This document shows positions 45,735 through 57,035 of a DNA stretch of 64,000 nucleotides, piece by piece. The notes under the pieces are model-generated. The model saw nothing but the letters and a program-made list of their open reading frames with translations. It made no database searches and had not been told where the DNA came from. The translations under genes and the position numbers were made by a program. The stretch is from Kingdonia uniflora (lineage: Eukaryota; Streptophyta; Magnoliopsida; Ranunculales; Circaeasteraceae). Location of the stretch: NCBI GenBank assembly GCA_014058105.1, contig JACGCM010000715.1:620001-684000 (forward strand), given 5' to 3'. How positions within the stretch are numbered: position 1 is the stretch's first letter; each line of letters starts with the position of its first letter.

Positions 45735-46080
45735 GTGAACTAACTACTAAATCCTAATCACATGTCGACTAACTACCAAATGTTAATCAGATACGAACTA
45801 TCTGCCAAATGCTAATTAGATACGATCTAACTGCCAAATACTAATCATATGCGAACTAACCCCCAAATGCTAATCATATGCGAACTATCCGCCATAAGCT
45901 AAACAGATGCGTATTAACGCCATATCCTAAAAAAATGCGTACTAACGTTATATCCTAAACAGATGCAAACTAATCTCAGATAATAAGTTAATGCGAACTC
46001 TAATCGCCAACTACTAACCAAATGTGCACTAAACGCCACCCAATATTAACCAGAAGCGTACTAATTGCCGAGCGCGCCAG
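45735..46080 (+). repeat. 29-bp tandem repeats inside the LTR element
   Basis: About ten degenerate units of the type GCCAAATGCTAATCATATGC plus GAACTAAC. The early units are the most regular and they decay toward 46080. Confidence 0.85.
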
Positions 46081-47344
46081 TAATTTCTTCAATTCCTAAC
46101 TTACTTGAAATATCCATATCACAAGTAACCCAACTCGATTCGTGACCGTCGTCAATTTCATCAACCACTATCAAAACTTTGAGACCCCAATCACAAGCTT
46201 GACATTATATTTAAATCAGCACCTGAAAGTTTATGCCAGCAGCCCAGATCCACCACAACCCAGAAATCAGTAAACGACACCTTTAGAAATCAGTAAATAG
46301 CACTCCAAAAGCAGTATTAGATCTCGAGAAGTTGGTTTAATAGCCTAATAATTAGATTTAGCATCTCACACTCAGCCATCAGACTTCATTCATTTCCATC
46401 TTCTCATATCAAAACAATGCGTTGTTGTTATACTCCGAAACCCAAAACAAACACAAAGAACCTCACAGCTCCAAACTATTTCAATCCCAAAATCCCTAAT
46501 CAGATTTGCATATAGTAAATAACAAATCCCTACATTAGATTTTGCCTCTAGATTCTCAATAGTTTAAGATAAGGAGTGATGGTGTACTAAAAGTTGCGGC
46601 TACACTTTATTATCACCAAAGCATCTCTCCAAATACCTTGTTTGTTGCTCCTGTATTGTATCAGACCTAAACAGAAGAAAAACCGTGTGTTTTGTGCATC
46701 AAAGCACATGTAGTTGATTCTTCTCTAACAAAAGCGACCAATATTTTTATATACAAACGCCCGAATAAGATGCAAATCAGTTGCCAAATCATATGCAAAA
46801 CATACCCATAGCTTAAGATTAGAATGATGATTAACCAAATTAGAACAACAGGTACATAATCATTTTATTTTCCGAACCAGTAGATCATTCCAATAGCAAA
46901 CAAAACAACAAGCCAAAATTTTGAACCGGATTTAGTTTTAAATCAGAGAGACCTTAACCGATTTCTGAAGAATTGAATTAGTTGCAGACTCCAAGCTTCA
47001 AAAATTAGATTGAATTTTCAGAACGAAACGCATGGCATATAGATCGAATCCTGCTTGAAGCCAAACAAACAACTTAGAGTCCACCAACAACACCAATCAA
47101 AACTCCCATGAAGAACCCCACAATCAGCTTCATGGTTCATGTTAACCATAATCAATTTTACACCACAACTTTTCTAAATCAGATCTCAATCACGAAATCA
47201 TAAATCTGATTTGAAGCAGCAAATCCCTAAAATCAAATCCCCAAATCATATTAGAAACCAAGCCTTAATTAATAAATCAATCAGCAACATTACAGATTCG
47301 TCTTCATTGCAGCGGCAACCCTAAAAATCGCAGATGCAACTTGG

Positions 47345-47357
47345 CTCTGATACCATA
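47345..47357 (-). other. tRNA-Met primer binding site
   Basis: GGCTCTGATACCA on +, that is TGGTATCAGAGCC on -, the initiator-Met primer site typical of plant LTR elements, directly next to the LTR. Confidence 0.85.
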
Positions 47358-47529
47358 ATATATCTTAGAAGATAAAGAGAAATGAGAGAAAACTGAATTA
47401 CACAGATGACTACATTGGATTGAATTAGTTAGTTTACAATCTAAGCAACTTGACTACTTATAGGCTACAATAGAAAAGGAAAATACTATACTACCCTTAG
47501 CATTATACTAATACTAAATCTATCTCTAA
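47358..47529 (-). repeat. LTR (5' LTR of the minus-oriented element)
   Basis: Near copy of 45278-45454 with a few substitutions and an altered edge (TAATATATC in place of TGTAATAGATC). Confidence 0.85.
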
Positions 47530-47600
47530 AAGGTTCAATCCCTCAGTCTTACACATTTTCTTCTTTTTGCTAAGATAGGCACTAATAGAAAAAAAAACAA
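47530..47600 (+). repeat. tRNA-derived SINE, 3' part (B box)
   Basis: GGTTCAATCCC (47532-47542) fits the pol III B box. With the LTR element and one AAGGT removed, the A and B boxes lie about 25 bp apart. A run of nine A follows at about 47588. Confidence 0.5.
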
Positions 47601-47825
47601 TGTGATGAATTGCACAGTGAAACCAATCGTTATTAAGTATTAACCAACAACATTTATTGAATAACTGTCTCATGTCAGAAAATTTGGTGAATAACACGGT
47701 AAGGCAGTTCCTAGGAATTCAAAGATGCATGTATAGTACACTTGAAATTAAGCCAACAATACATTACAAAGATTGTCCAACTAACTTTCGTTATTGATTA
47801 ATTACAACTTGCAGGTCCCTAATTT

Positions 47826-49646
47826 TCAATTATGCCCAACTTCAACTATTTCATCATCTGCATCTACATGAATAGCAACAGATGCCTGGGTCGGGGACAT
47901 GCTAGACCTAGTGGCAGGATTCACATCGGTTTCCACTGGTGTGTCACCATGAGTGCCTTCGTCGCTTATCAAGCTCTTAATGTTACTTCCCACTGGAAAC
48001 ACCCATTTAACTCCAGCAAAATCCAGAGATTCTACTTTAAACAAGAACTTCAATGCCCGTTTAAATCGATCTTCGTATTCTTCAACGGGACACTCATGGA
48101 CTTCTTTGGATATGGCATTGGGGAGTTCCTTAAGAATCCCTTGCAATATATCAACAAATAGCTGCTCGATGCGATTGTATAGCTCTTCAAGTGAATCATA
48201 CAGTACTCCAGAGGTGATGAAGTTCACAATCGTCCCTACCTCGTCACAATCATACTTTGAGTCCAACTCACCTTCGAACTCTCCAATGATCCCAAGTGCG
48301 TGACTTAAATTGCATTCGAGATCAGTTTTATGGGTTAAAAAGATCTGTCTCCACTTCCTTGCTGCTCTATCCGAAGTTTCAGTACGTTTTCTTGAACTTA
48401 CCCTTTTATCGATGAAATCTATGATTTCCGAAGTTTCACTGAAGGTTTGGACTAGAATTTCGCAGAGAGTAACCGGTATGGAAACAACGGTGATCTTTAG
48501 AAGGATCATCAACCAAAGAAGACAATGTTCATCGCCTGCCCTTGATTGTAGTTGGTCGTTGAGTGGTTGTTGAGATGGACGAGTCCTCCGAATGAGTATA
48601 TTGAGATGACTTGGACGATTTTTAGTTAAACATTCCTCCTGCAAGATATTTATCTCCTCTTTTGCTTTGTGGAGTGAGAGTTCCTTGAACACGCCTTCAC
48701 TGAACAACTTTCGATACTCTTTGCGAAAAACAGTGCATGACGATTTGGACGACTTCTTTGCCAATATGGAAATATGGCTAAATACTAAGCCCCACCATCG
48801 AAATCCAGCGGCTATACCTCCTACAACGATGATAAGAATTTGAGTCGTAACTATAAACCCCATTGTCCACCCGTAGTCGGAAGCTCCTTTACAGAAGTGA
48901 AGATGATTAAGAATGAGGGATCGAAACACGGCACTGATTACAGCAACTACACACAGTATACAGAGTAAGCCCGAAAGAGGGCTTCTCCAGTTCTTGCTTA
49001 GTATAAATTGAGGGTTTGATTCATAACAATGATAGTAACACTTGATCAGTTTTTCAGCCAAACTCCCCTCAGGGCTTGTCCAGAGTTGTATGGTGAGAAT
49101 AGCGGAAACTACTTTTTTGTAACGGATATAGTAAACAGCAGATGACCAGAGCGAGACCATTAAAACTGTACAGCTCATGATTATTTGATGTTCTAAAAGG
49201 AATACAAATATCACACCGCTGTTGATTTGTATAAGCAGATTCTCATAAACAGTATATAGCAAGATGGATACAGCAGCGATGTTTGTTGCTAAATCAGTGG
49301 CTGTCTGAACTCCTGCCGAAGGTATTAAGAATCCAATGGAAACGCATAAAAAGGCGGTGCCAGTAAGTTTGGATAGTTGATCCTGAACTCGTGGCATTGG
49401 GGACGTGAGGTCTACGGGGATTTTTGTTGCTACTGAAAGCAACATTAAGATGGCAGAGTTCAAAGAGAAGAAACGGCAAGGGAACCATATTTTCCTATGA
49501 CAAAATCCAGCCACAATGTCGATGAATATGAGTAAGAAACATACAGAAGTTGCTCCGGTTACATATAAGCCAATATAAGGCATTGGAGAAGCATACTTGC
49601 TATCGTCCAGTGTTCCGTTAAGGCAGAAGTGTCGATGTTTACCCAT
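47826..49646 (-). CDS. Plant-specific multi-pass membrane protein, function unknown
   Basis: One uninterrupted exon of 606 codons from ATG at 49646 (MGKHRHFCLNGTLDDSKYAS) to the stop at 47826. I recognise the start as that of a plant-only family of uncharacterised membrane proteins; no role is established that I know of. Likely membrane helices by hydropathy lie near residues 24-48, 59-78, 93-111, 120-150, 152-173, 223-245, 258-288 and 377-400. A cytosolic-looking charged segment (290-375) lies between the last two. The C-terminal third is soluble and acidic, ending in a Ser/Thr- and Asp/Glu-rich tail. The N-terminal methionine is supported by the conserved start. The gene is tail-to-head with SIG6, 0.9 kb downstream of it, and the LTR element ends 0.3 kb beyond its stop. 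No disruption is seen. Confidence 0.85.
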   Translation of the reverse strand: MGKHRHFCLNGTLDDSKYASPMPYIGLYVTGATSVCFLLIFIDIVAGFCHRKIWFPCRFFSLNSAILMLLSVATKIPVDLTSPMPRVQDQLSKLTGTAFLCVSIGFLIPSAGVQTATDLATNIAAVSILLYTVYENLLIQINSGVIFVFLLEHQIIMSCTVLMVSLWSSAVYYIRYKKVVSAILTIQLWTSPEGSLAEKLIKCYYHCYESNPQFILSKNWRSPLSGLLCILCVVAVISAVFRSLILNHLHFCKGASDYGWTMGFIVTTQILIIVVGGIAAGFRWWGLVFSHISILAKKSSKSSCTVFRKEYRKLFSEGVFKELSLHKAKEEINILQEECLTKNRPSHLNILIRRTRPSQQPLNDQLQSRAGDEHCLLWLMILLKITVVSIPVTLCEILVQTFSETSEIIDFIDKRVSSRKRTETSDRAARKWRQIFLTHKTDLECNLSHALGIIGEFEGELDSKYDCDEVGTIVNFITSGVLYDSLEELYNRIEQLFVDILQGILKELPNAISKEVHECPVEEYEDRFKRALKFLFKVESLDFAGVKWVFPVGSNIKSLISDEGTHGDTPVETDVNPATRSSMSPTQASVAIHVDADDEIVEVGHN

Positions 49647-50520
49647 TGTTGCTTCTTCGTCATGTGAAGATTGGGTTTCCTTACTCTGAATTGTATAAGC
49701 TGATTTATAGCTTTAGAATTGGAATAAAATAGATTAGATACCCTAATGATCCAAATGCAACGGAACTCCCAAAGGGAACAACACGTTGATTTGCATCATA
49801 TCCTCTTGGTCAAAGACTCAAACAAGTTCCGGGAAATAACAGAGTTTGGCCCTTCTTGGTATCACTATCACGTAAATAACAAGGACTGAATTTGGTTAAG
49901 TGACGATGGTGTATAGCTCCACTGCGAGAAACCCAAAGCTCTACGAAAAGATCATGTTTCAGAAATATTAACAATGCAATGTTAGTAATCAATAATTCTT
50001 CGATCAATATAATTATATTATATTTCAATGCTAAAACTGTTATTTCTTGTATGCCATTACGACTATGATTGATTGATTACAAAAATTAGCAATGTGCTTT
50101 AAAACCAGTAAGATTCTGAACAAAATAGTTTATTTTGAGCAAAGAATAGTTATTCAGAGACGGCATACTTGAGTCTTTAAACTGAAACTTGCTACCAGCA
50201 ATACCCCGTGTTCTCATTCTTGATACCTTAAAAAAAATCTAAACTCCGAGCTACAAATATACAAGCAAATTCGGAAAGATCAAGGTCACAGAGAGACGCC
50301 AAATTGAACAAAACAATCACCGACTCATGGCAAAGAACTATACAATATCAATTGAAACTCATGCTACATGATATAATTAGATTTGAGATCAGATCCTTAT
50401 TCAAACCCAAAATCTAGATCCAATCCATTTTATATACAACCACTTACATTATAAAAATCCAATCTCAAAAAATTGAGGATGAAAGTAATGTAAGATATCA
50501 GCTGATTACTATTTCAGCCT
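49647..50520. other. Intergenic: promoter of the membrane protein gene and SIG6 3' end
   Basis: Non-coding. It should hold the 5' UTR and promoter of the - gene ending at 47826 and the 3' UTR of SIG6. No clear motif can be assigned. Confidence 0.5.
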
Positions 50521-53500
50521 TTAGACAAGCAAACCTGTATAGGACTCGAGACCTTGGCTGCACAAATACGTCTTTAGCTTGTCTATTGCTTGAATCTCCA
50601 ACTGTCGTATCCTCTCCTTTGACAAACCAAACACTAATCCAATTTCGGATAGTGATTTTTGTTCTCCGTCTTCAATCCCGTATCTGAGTTGAACTATCCT
50701 CCTCTCTTTTGGGGGAAGAATGTTTAGGAGGTTACGTACATGCCGCCTCATCAGCTGTTTTGCAACCCATAGGTCCGGAGTCTCGACCGCAGTATCAGCA
50801 GTTATTTCCTGGGAGCAGGAGCACAAATGAATTGGGATGAGAATCCCACACTTAAACAGCATTCTTTGAAACAACTGCTTAAGCATTTCCTTGCCTTTTA
50901 AAATGGAAATTTAACAAAAACGCGAGGGATGTGAAACTGTAAGTCTATACCTGAAATGTGGTATCTGTGTCGGCCCACACTGGCTGCTGTATTGAGATGG
51001 GTGTTCTTGCAGATACTAACAACCTTTCCAACTTCTCAACAGAGATACCAACTCGCCTTGCCAATTCTTCGCTGCTTGGGTCATGACCTTCTTGTTTATA
51101 GAGTTTCTTTGCGTTCCATATTTGGGCTAAAAGACCATATACATTTTCCTGCAAACATAATATTTTCTGTGATTTTGAGAGATTAAGCAAGGGATAGGGC
51201 GAGGAGAGGAAGGGATCAGGAACAGTACCGGCAAACGAATTGTCCTAGAGTTCTTAAATATGAATTGTCTAATGGATTGTCTTATCCACCAGTATGCATA
51301 AGAAGAGAATCTGCATCCTGCTTGAGGTTTGAATTTCTCAACACTCTTCATAAGACCCCTACTTCCCTCCTACGCAACACGGCAAATATAGTTATAAGAA
51401 TTTGGAATCCTTTCTGCTAGAACTCATAAGAAAAAACTATCAATGTGTAATATTTTACAGTGTAATACTATTTATCAAACAAAACAACATACTTTTCTGC
51501 ATGATAACATTTCATATTTAGTGTTTCAAAGGTTCTTCATTTAGAAAACCATGTTCCTGTTGAGTTCTGGCTTAATCAGTAGGTAGAGTTCTATCCGGAG
51601 TGTACGATTGGAGCAGTATTTGGGTTTCAGGACCAGCAGATATTTTGGGGGTACTTCAGTACTTTTCCTTCAGTAGGTTGAAATCCAAATTAAGGTTTCA
51701 AATGTCTTTAAATAGACATCTTTCTGGAGAAAGAAAGTGGTGTGACTTATCTCTGTTTGTACCTCACAGTAATATACAGCATTGTCATTTTCGTTGGTTC
51801 TGGCTCAATAAGCAGGTATAGTTCTATTCGGGGTATACGGTTGGAGCAGTACTCGGGGTTCGAGGCCCGCAGATATTTTGAGGTTGAATCCAAATTAAGG
51901 TTTTAAGTGTCTTTAGATAGACATCTTTCTGGAGAAAGTAAAAAAGTGGTGTGACCTATTTCTGTTTGTACCTCACAGTAATATACTTCTGGTGGGTTAT
52001 TCCACAACTGTTCCCATGTCTAAGTACATTATGTGAGTTTTGAAGGTTACCTGCAGCAAATCCTGAATGTTCACACCCCGACCTTGATACATTTTAGCCA
52101 CGTGCACTACCAAACGGAAATTGGAATGAGTCATCTTTTCTCGGCTGCTGTTACCTGAACGAATATGAGACTGCAATGCAAGGCAACTAATCCCAACGGC
52201 TTCAGCCCATTCGACCAATGTTGGGTCACGGTCAAATTGGGACTGAAGATTACTCTTCACTTCTTCTAATCTAATCAACTCCTGTTACAACACCAACCAT
52301 TTACAATGAAAAATCAATATTCGGTGAGGGAGCTTAGAATTTAGGATCACAGTTTTGGTATAAAGAAGGGACAAAAAAACATGCCTGAATTTGGATAAAC
52401 AAGTCTGATTCTTCTTTCGCGGTTAAAAGGTGTCTTGAATCTGAACCGGACAAGAACAAACGAAGTGGGTTGTTTGGATCATAGGCCTCATTTGTTTTAC
52501 GGTGTTTCCCTGATGTTTTCAAGCTAGAAGTATAATGAGCCATTGGTTCTGCTTTTGACTCCCCACGTTTATGTTTTCTGCACCTCCTCTCCAGAAGTCG
52601 TTTTGACCTAACTTTTATTTCTACCTCGAGTGGAATTTGAATTGCTGAACTTATGCACCCCGAACTGTAGCATGCACCAAAAATTTGATGAATATAGATT
52701 AATTAATCCTTAAAGATAGTGTATAACCTACAAGTTAAAGAAATATAATAAAAAGGAATAAAGATTCCATATAACTATCACTTAAAAATTGACACAAAAA
52801 CATTAGTAACAAAAACTCCAAAATAGTTATTACTTACACCCTTTCACTTTTTTGTCACGACCCCACCCTACATACCATTGTTGTCCCACTAGACTACCCC
52901 GAAGGAAGTGTGAGGTTTTATCTCAAAAGACCTCAATGTCAAGTAGAGTGAGATCCTAACTTAAGGATCTTACTCAGGGCAAGACCTTAACTAGCGTGGG
53001 ACTAAATGCTGGTGCAGCTGTCACCTTTCTTGGGTTAAGTGCCTCTTTAGTACATCCGCCTGAGGTTTCACACTTTTTGAGTTATTTGGACAGCCAATCC
53101 ATCATTTAATTTCATTCATTACGTTGCTAAGATTCATCTGTTTTTCTAATCTCTATAATCTCTTGTTATGAGCCACAGTCATACTTAATAACACATTGGT
53201 AATGCTTTGAAAACATTAATTACTTGGGATCTTTCCTGTAAAAGCACAAAGAAACAGCAAATGATAAAGAAGGGATAAAATGCACTATCAAAATACTTAG
53301 TTACTCACCCAGTAAAAGAATCATCAATATCAGTGCTAAAGAAGTTGGAATTTTCAGCTAACGAGGCCGCTTGTTTCGAGGCTAACAGTGCTTCCTTAGC
53401 AAGAGCAAGTGCATCGCACGGGTTAACAGTAGTCACTGTATCTTTATTAGGTGCCACAAACTGCATGGCATCGGTAACAATGGCTTCTCCCCTGTGGATA

Positions 53501-56500
53501 AGGACGGCAATCTGTAACCATGAGATTGCCCAAAAAAATATTTTGTAAGAGCACACAGAATTTGAAAGAAAGATTGAGTTAAATTGTTGATATATTAAGA
53601 TATAAATGGGTTCTATTACTTACAAGTACCACAAACCACGCCAATACAGCACCTGACGTTTAAAGTCATTCAGGTACTGGTCAGATTCACAGATTTCATT
53701 CTCTTCAAAGTTTGATGAACCATTCTCCATCTGTATCCTATCCAATGTCACCTAAACAAGAAAAAGAGATGAAGATGTGTTGATTCAGTTATACACATAT
53801 ACAGACACACACACAGAGACACATGCATGTATGAACAGAGGTCTAACAAAAATGGGAATGCATGTTTAATTATATTGATAACAACATAATCCATATGAAG
53901 CCAAATGAGATTTTGAAAAGCATAAACATTCATATGTAGAAAATCTACTTTTTCGGTTGGACATCGCCATTTCTAACCTTTTATTATATAATTTGATCGC
54001 AAAAAGTCCATGTAAGAAGTTTGGTCCTAACAATGTCCACATGTTAAGGAAAGAACAATATCAAACTGCTACACTCTCGAAGTACCATAATAACCTAACA
54101 AATGGGTAGTTATGTTGCAAGAAAATTACTTATTATAGTCAGTTTTCTTCTTAAAATTCGAGCAAACGCTGATATCTTGTAAGACTCGTAGTTGTCTCCT
54201 TTTCAAGCTAACCTAGACTTTGATACTGGTAAGAGTAACTCTTTAGCCAATATAGATATCGTGGCTTAATGTTGTAGGGGTTATTTGCACAGTATTAATT
54301 TAGAGGAGGTTATCGTATAAGAAATTAATTTCCCCGGTTAATTATTGAATAAATTCAATAAAAAGGATTTTTTGCAAACAATAACTATTAATAGAAAGTG
54401 GTGAGGGGGAGAGAAAGAGAAGGAGACATGCATAGAGATGGAGAGAGTGGGTGATAGATTATGCAGCAAGGGTATCTCCTCGGAATCTCACCTGAAACGT
54501 TTTGTTCTCTCTGATGTGTTCGCGCTGCTCTTGCAAAAGAACAGATGTGGGTAAATATCGAGTAATTGATGCAGTTGGCATGCAGCTAATTGCAAGAGCT
54601 GCCTGCTCGTGAAGCATCGAAACTGCAAATCAAAGAGACATCTGTATGATGTTAAAGCCAGCCCAATTAAAAGTAACAACATCCAGTAATCAAAAATAAA
54701 TATTGTGATGGTGATAAATTATCCTTCAATCCACCTATAATGAGGTCCCAGTAACCTGAATATGCACACTAATTCAACTAGTACTTGAAAAATCATAAGC
54801 TTCATTATAACTGGTTAAAGTCGATTTTAATGGGCAAACAATTGAGGCTTGATGACTCTCTCAGGTTACAACAGATGCATAGAAAGTAGAGGAAGCAAAT
54901 CCTAAAAAAAAGAAAAAAAAACTTCTGATCCCGTAAAAGGGACTGATAGTAAAGAAAAGTAAGAGACTAGAATATCTGTAGGGATACCCTAAATTGCTTC
55001 TCATAGTTCACATAGTTTTTGTTAGTTATTAAATTCTTAGGGCGGAATAAAAGAGAGTTTACATACATATACATAGAGTTATAGGTTAAAGAATCTCAGG
55101 GAAATTGCGGTATTGATTCCACATTCAGAACAACTATTAATAGTTTAGGCGAGGGAGTTATAACTATTAATCCAAACCATTAGTATATGTAATATATAAG
55201 TACGTATCAATTATCAAGTAGTTAGTGTAACCAGTTGACGTAAATTTAAGAGATTGATCTCCATTGCAAGTAAGGGCAAATTCCCAAATAAATGTAGGAG
55301 GTATATCTCCTCAACAGGACCAAGTCAACTGAACTAAATTTTGGATGATAACAGTATAATAACAGAAAATGTTCAATATGTAAGGCTATAAAGTGGGGAC
55401 AACTCCACCTAACTCCTTTAGTTCAGTCGCCAGTACCGATAAACGGACATATCTCAGTAGAAGACACACTACACCGACAGCAAGAGAAATCCTTAGTCTT
55501 CACTTCTATATCTTCCCACTTTCTCACCAACAGTAATCTTCTACTCCTCCACAATGCCTCTTAGACTCTTAATCGATTGTTGGAATGTTCTCATCACTTA
55601 GTAATTCATCAACTATTATGTGTCTCCCCCCAACCCAACACACACACCACCTCGCTTGGAGTATATTTTCATCTTTGCTGACGGTCTTCTCTATGAAATA
55701 AAGGTAAAACCTGATGCGAGACTACCCTCTAAAAGGCCTCATGATCTGGGTATCAACAATATGGACTTCTGAGTGCTCAACACCTGGTGTGAGGTTGCCA
55801 CTTGCTTACTTGCAGTATGCATTTTCTTTGGTAATACCCACCACTTGAAATCATTTACTTCTCACCACTTTCAACTATAGATTAGACTGTGTTGACTTCG
55901 GACGTTGAGAGTTGCTCTCAACTATCTTCCTGAGAGCTGAAACCTTCTTAGTAATGTTATCTTTTGGAGTTACTGGAACCTAGATGTAGGTGGGGAAGCT
56001 ACTGTTGTTTTGACAAAAAATGAAGAAGTTCTTGCATAAGCTGAACAGCCAGGAGTATTCAATAAGGTTTTAAATGAGTCTGTGTCTACATAAGATTTCA
56101 CACCAATCTCCATACAGAACCAGCAAATTTCGTTCTATTACTACTTTCTAGCTCCATCCAATAATAATGGAATGCCAATGAGAATTGTAATCTTGTTGAC
56201 GGCCTCCAGGTCCACAAATGTGCTGGTATTTTTTCAAGTTGACCGAACTAGGACTTGAGTTGAGCTCTGTACTCTTTAATTTGGTGAAAAGCCTTCAAGG
56301 ACGGATTAAATAGTAATTACCAAGAATATGTAAAAGCCTCATATCTAAAGCCTTCTCTACCTTCCCCACAACAATTAGCAACTCCATTCGACTCTGATTT
56401 GCATTTCCCCCAGACCTGATAAGATACATTTACTGAACGTAAACTAGACTCATTTATTCTCTCTTTTTCCCCAGGAAAACTAGGTTAAGAGACATGCCCC

Positions 56501-57035
56501 AATACCACAAATAGATTAATGAGAGAGAGAGAGCAATGTGGACTGCTTCTCTTACCCTCTATATAAACCATGACGAAAGCCCAAGTACAAAAGGAAGAAC
56601 CTAACCGCCTAACACCCAACAAGGGAACAACACACATGCAACAAAGTGTGTAAGAAACACTATTACTGTAACTTAACAGAGTACATACTCGCTAATCCTT
56701 ATGTTCCTTTGCTTCCCTAGCCTCATTTATTAGCAATGCTCTTTCTAAACTGCTCTAGCCCCCTTCAGCACTTCCTTGATAAATTAAGGATTATCCTACC
56801 ACATCTATCGGGTTTAATCCATATTCAATAAAAAATAACCACAGATATCTCAATTTCTACTAGCAATAATACAGTAACAGTTTGAATAAACTATCCATTT
56901 CTTATTTTGAAGTAAAGAAGCAATCTTTGTTATCTAAGATTGAAGCATACCTGATGAAGGGAGTTGGTTTCTGAAATGGGGTTTGGGAGTGAAGAGTGGT
57001 GGAGGTGAAGAAACAATGTTTCTTCCAACATCCAT
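50521..57035 (-). CDS. SIG6: Plastid RNA polymerase sigma factor, SIG6-type
   Basis: This sigma-70 family factor directs the bacterial-type plastid RNA polymerase (PEP) to plastid promoters and acts in the chloroplast. Nine exons join in phase: 57035-56951, 54622-54492, 53751-53624, 53491-53309, 52664-52385, 52281-52051, 51369-51229, 51148-50951 and 50808-50521, giving 554 residues (SIG6 of Arabidopsis is about 550). The N-terminus ([19 protein letters not shown]) suits a transit peptide. Regions seen are 1.2 ([20 protein letters not shown], about 240-265), 2 ([53 protein letters not shown], about 320-385), 3 ([20 protein letters not shown]) and 4 ([37 protein letters not shown]), ending [10 protein letters not shown]. 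Region 2.4 and the helix-turn-helix of 4.2 are intact. Intron 5 is GC-AG. Intron 2 is the longest, 2.3 kb. SIG6 rather than SIG1-5 is chosen from the exon 4 [14 protein letters not shown] block and the C-terminus. Confidence 0.92.
51555..51780 (+). mobile_element. SINE copy 1 in SIG6 intron 6
   Basis: Contains TGGCTTAATCAGTAGG (A-box-like) and a decayed B box (GGGTTTCAGGACC). It shares its whole length with copy 2, down to GTGGTGTGACTTATCTCTG and CCTCACAGTAATATAC. It is antisense to SIG6. Confidence 0.6.
51793..51988 (+). mobile_element. SINE copy 2 in SIG6 intron 6
   Basis: A box TGGCTCAATAAG at 51801-51812 and a full-consensus B box GGTTCGAGGCC at 51857-51867, 45 bp apart, as in tRNA-derived SINEs. 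It ends with the same CCTCACAGTAATATAC as copy 1. Confidence 0.65.
52282..52384 (-). other. GC-AG intron of SIG6 (intron 5)
   Basis: The exon ends ATTCAG and the intron begins GCATGT (a GC donor), ending GTAACAG before GAGTTGATTAG. Joining gives IQIQ then [13 protein letters not shown], in line with other SIG6 proteins. No GT donor nearby keeps the frame. Confidence 0.75.
54623..56950 (-). other. SIG6 intron 1 (2.3 kb)
   Basis: This is the long intron after exon 1. It contains a GA microsatellite near 56520-56533 and no coding sequence. No transposon was recognised. Confidence 0.6.

Larger units (their letters stand above)
45278..47529 (-). mobile_element. Non-autonomous LTR retrotransposon without coding sequence
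   Basis: Two direct LTRs of about 175 bp (45278-45454 and about 47358-47529) are roughly 93% alike by eye. AAGGT flanks the element at 45273-45277 and 47530-47534. A primer site (TGGTATCAGAGCC read on -) abuts the right LTR, and a G-rich polypurine tract (GGGGGG on -) abuts the left one, so the element is oriented on -. The 1.9-kb interior has no gag, protease, integrase or reverse transcriptase frame. It is a TRIM/LARD-like element that would depend on proteins of another retrotransposon. Confidence 0.88.

Noticed and set aside
47832..48573. Three + open frames inside the membrane protein gene
   Set aside because: They are shadows of the conserved - frame.
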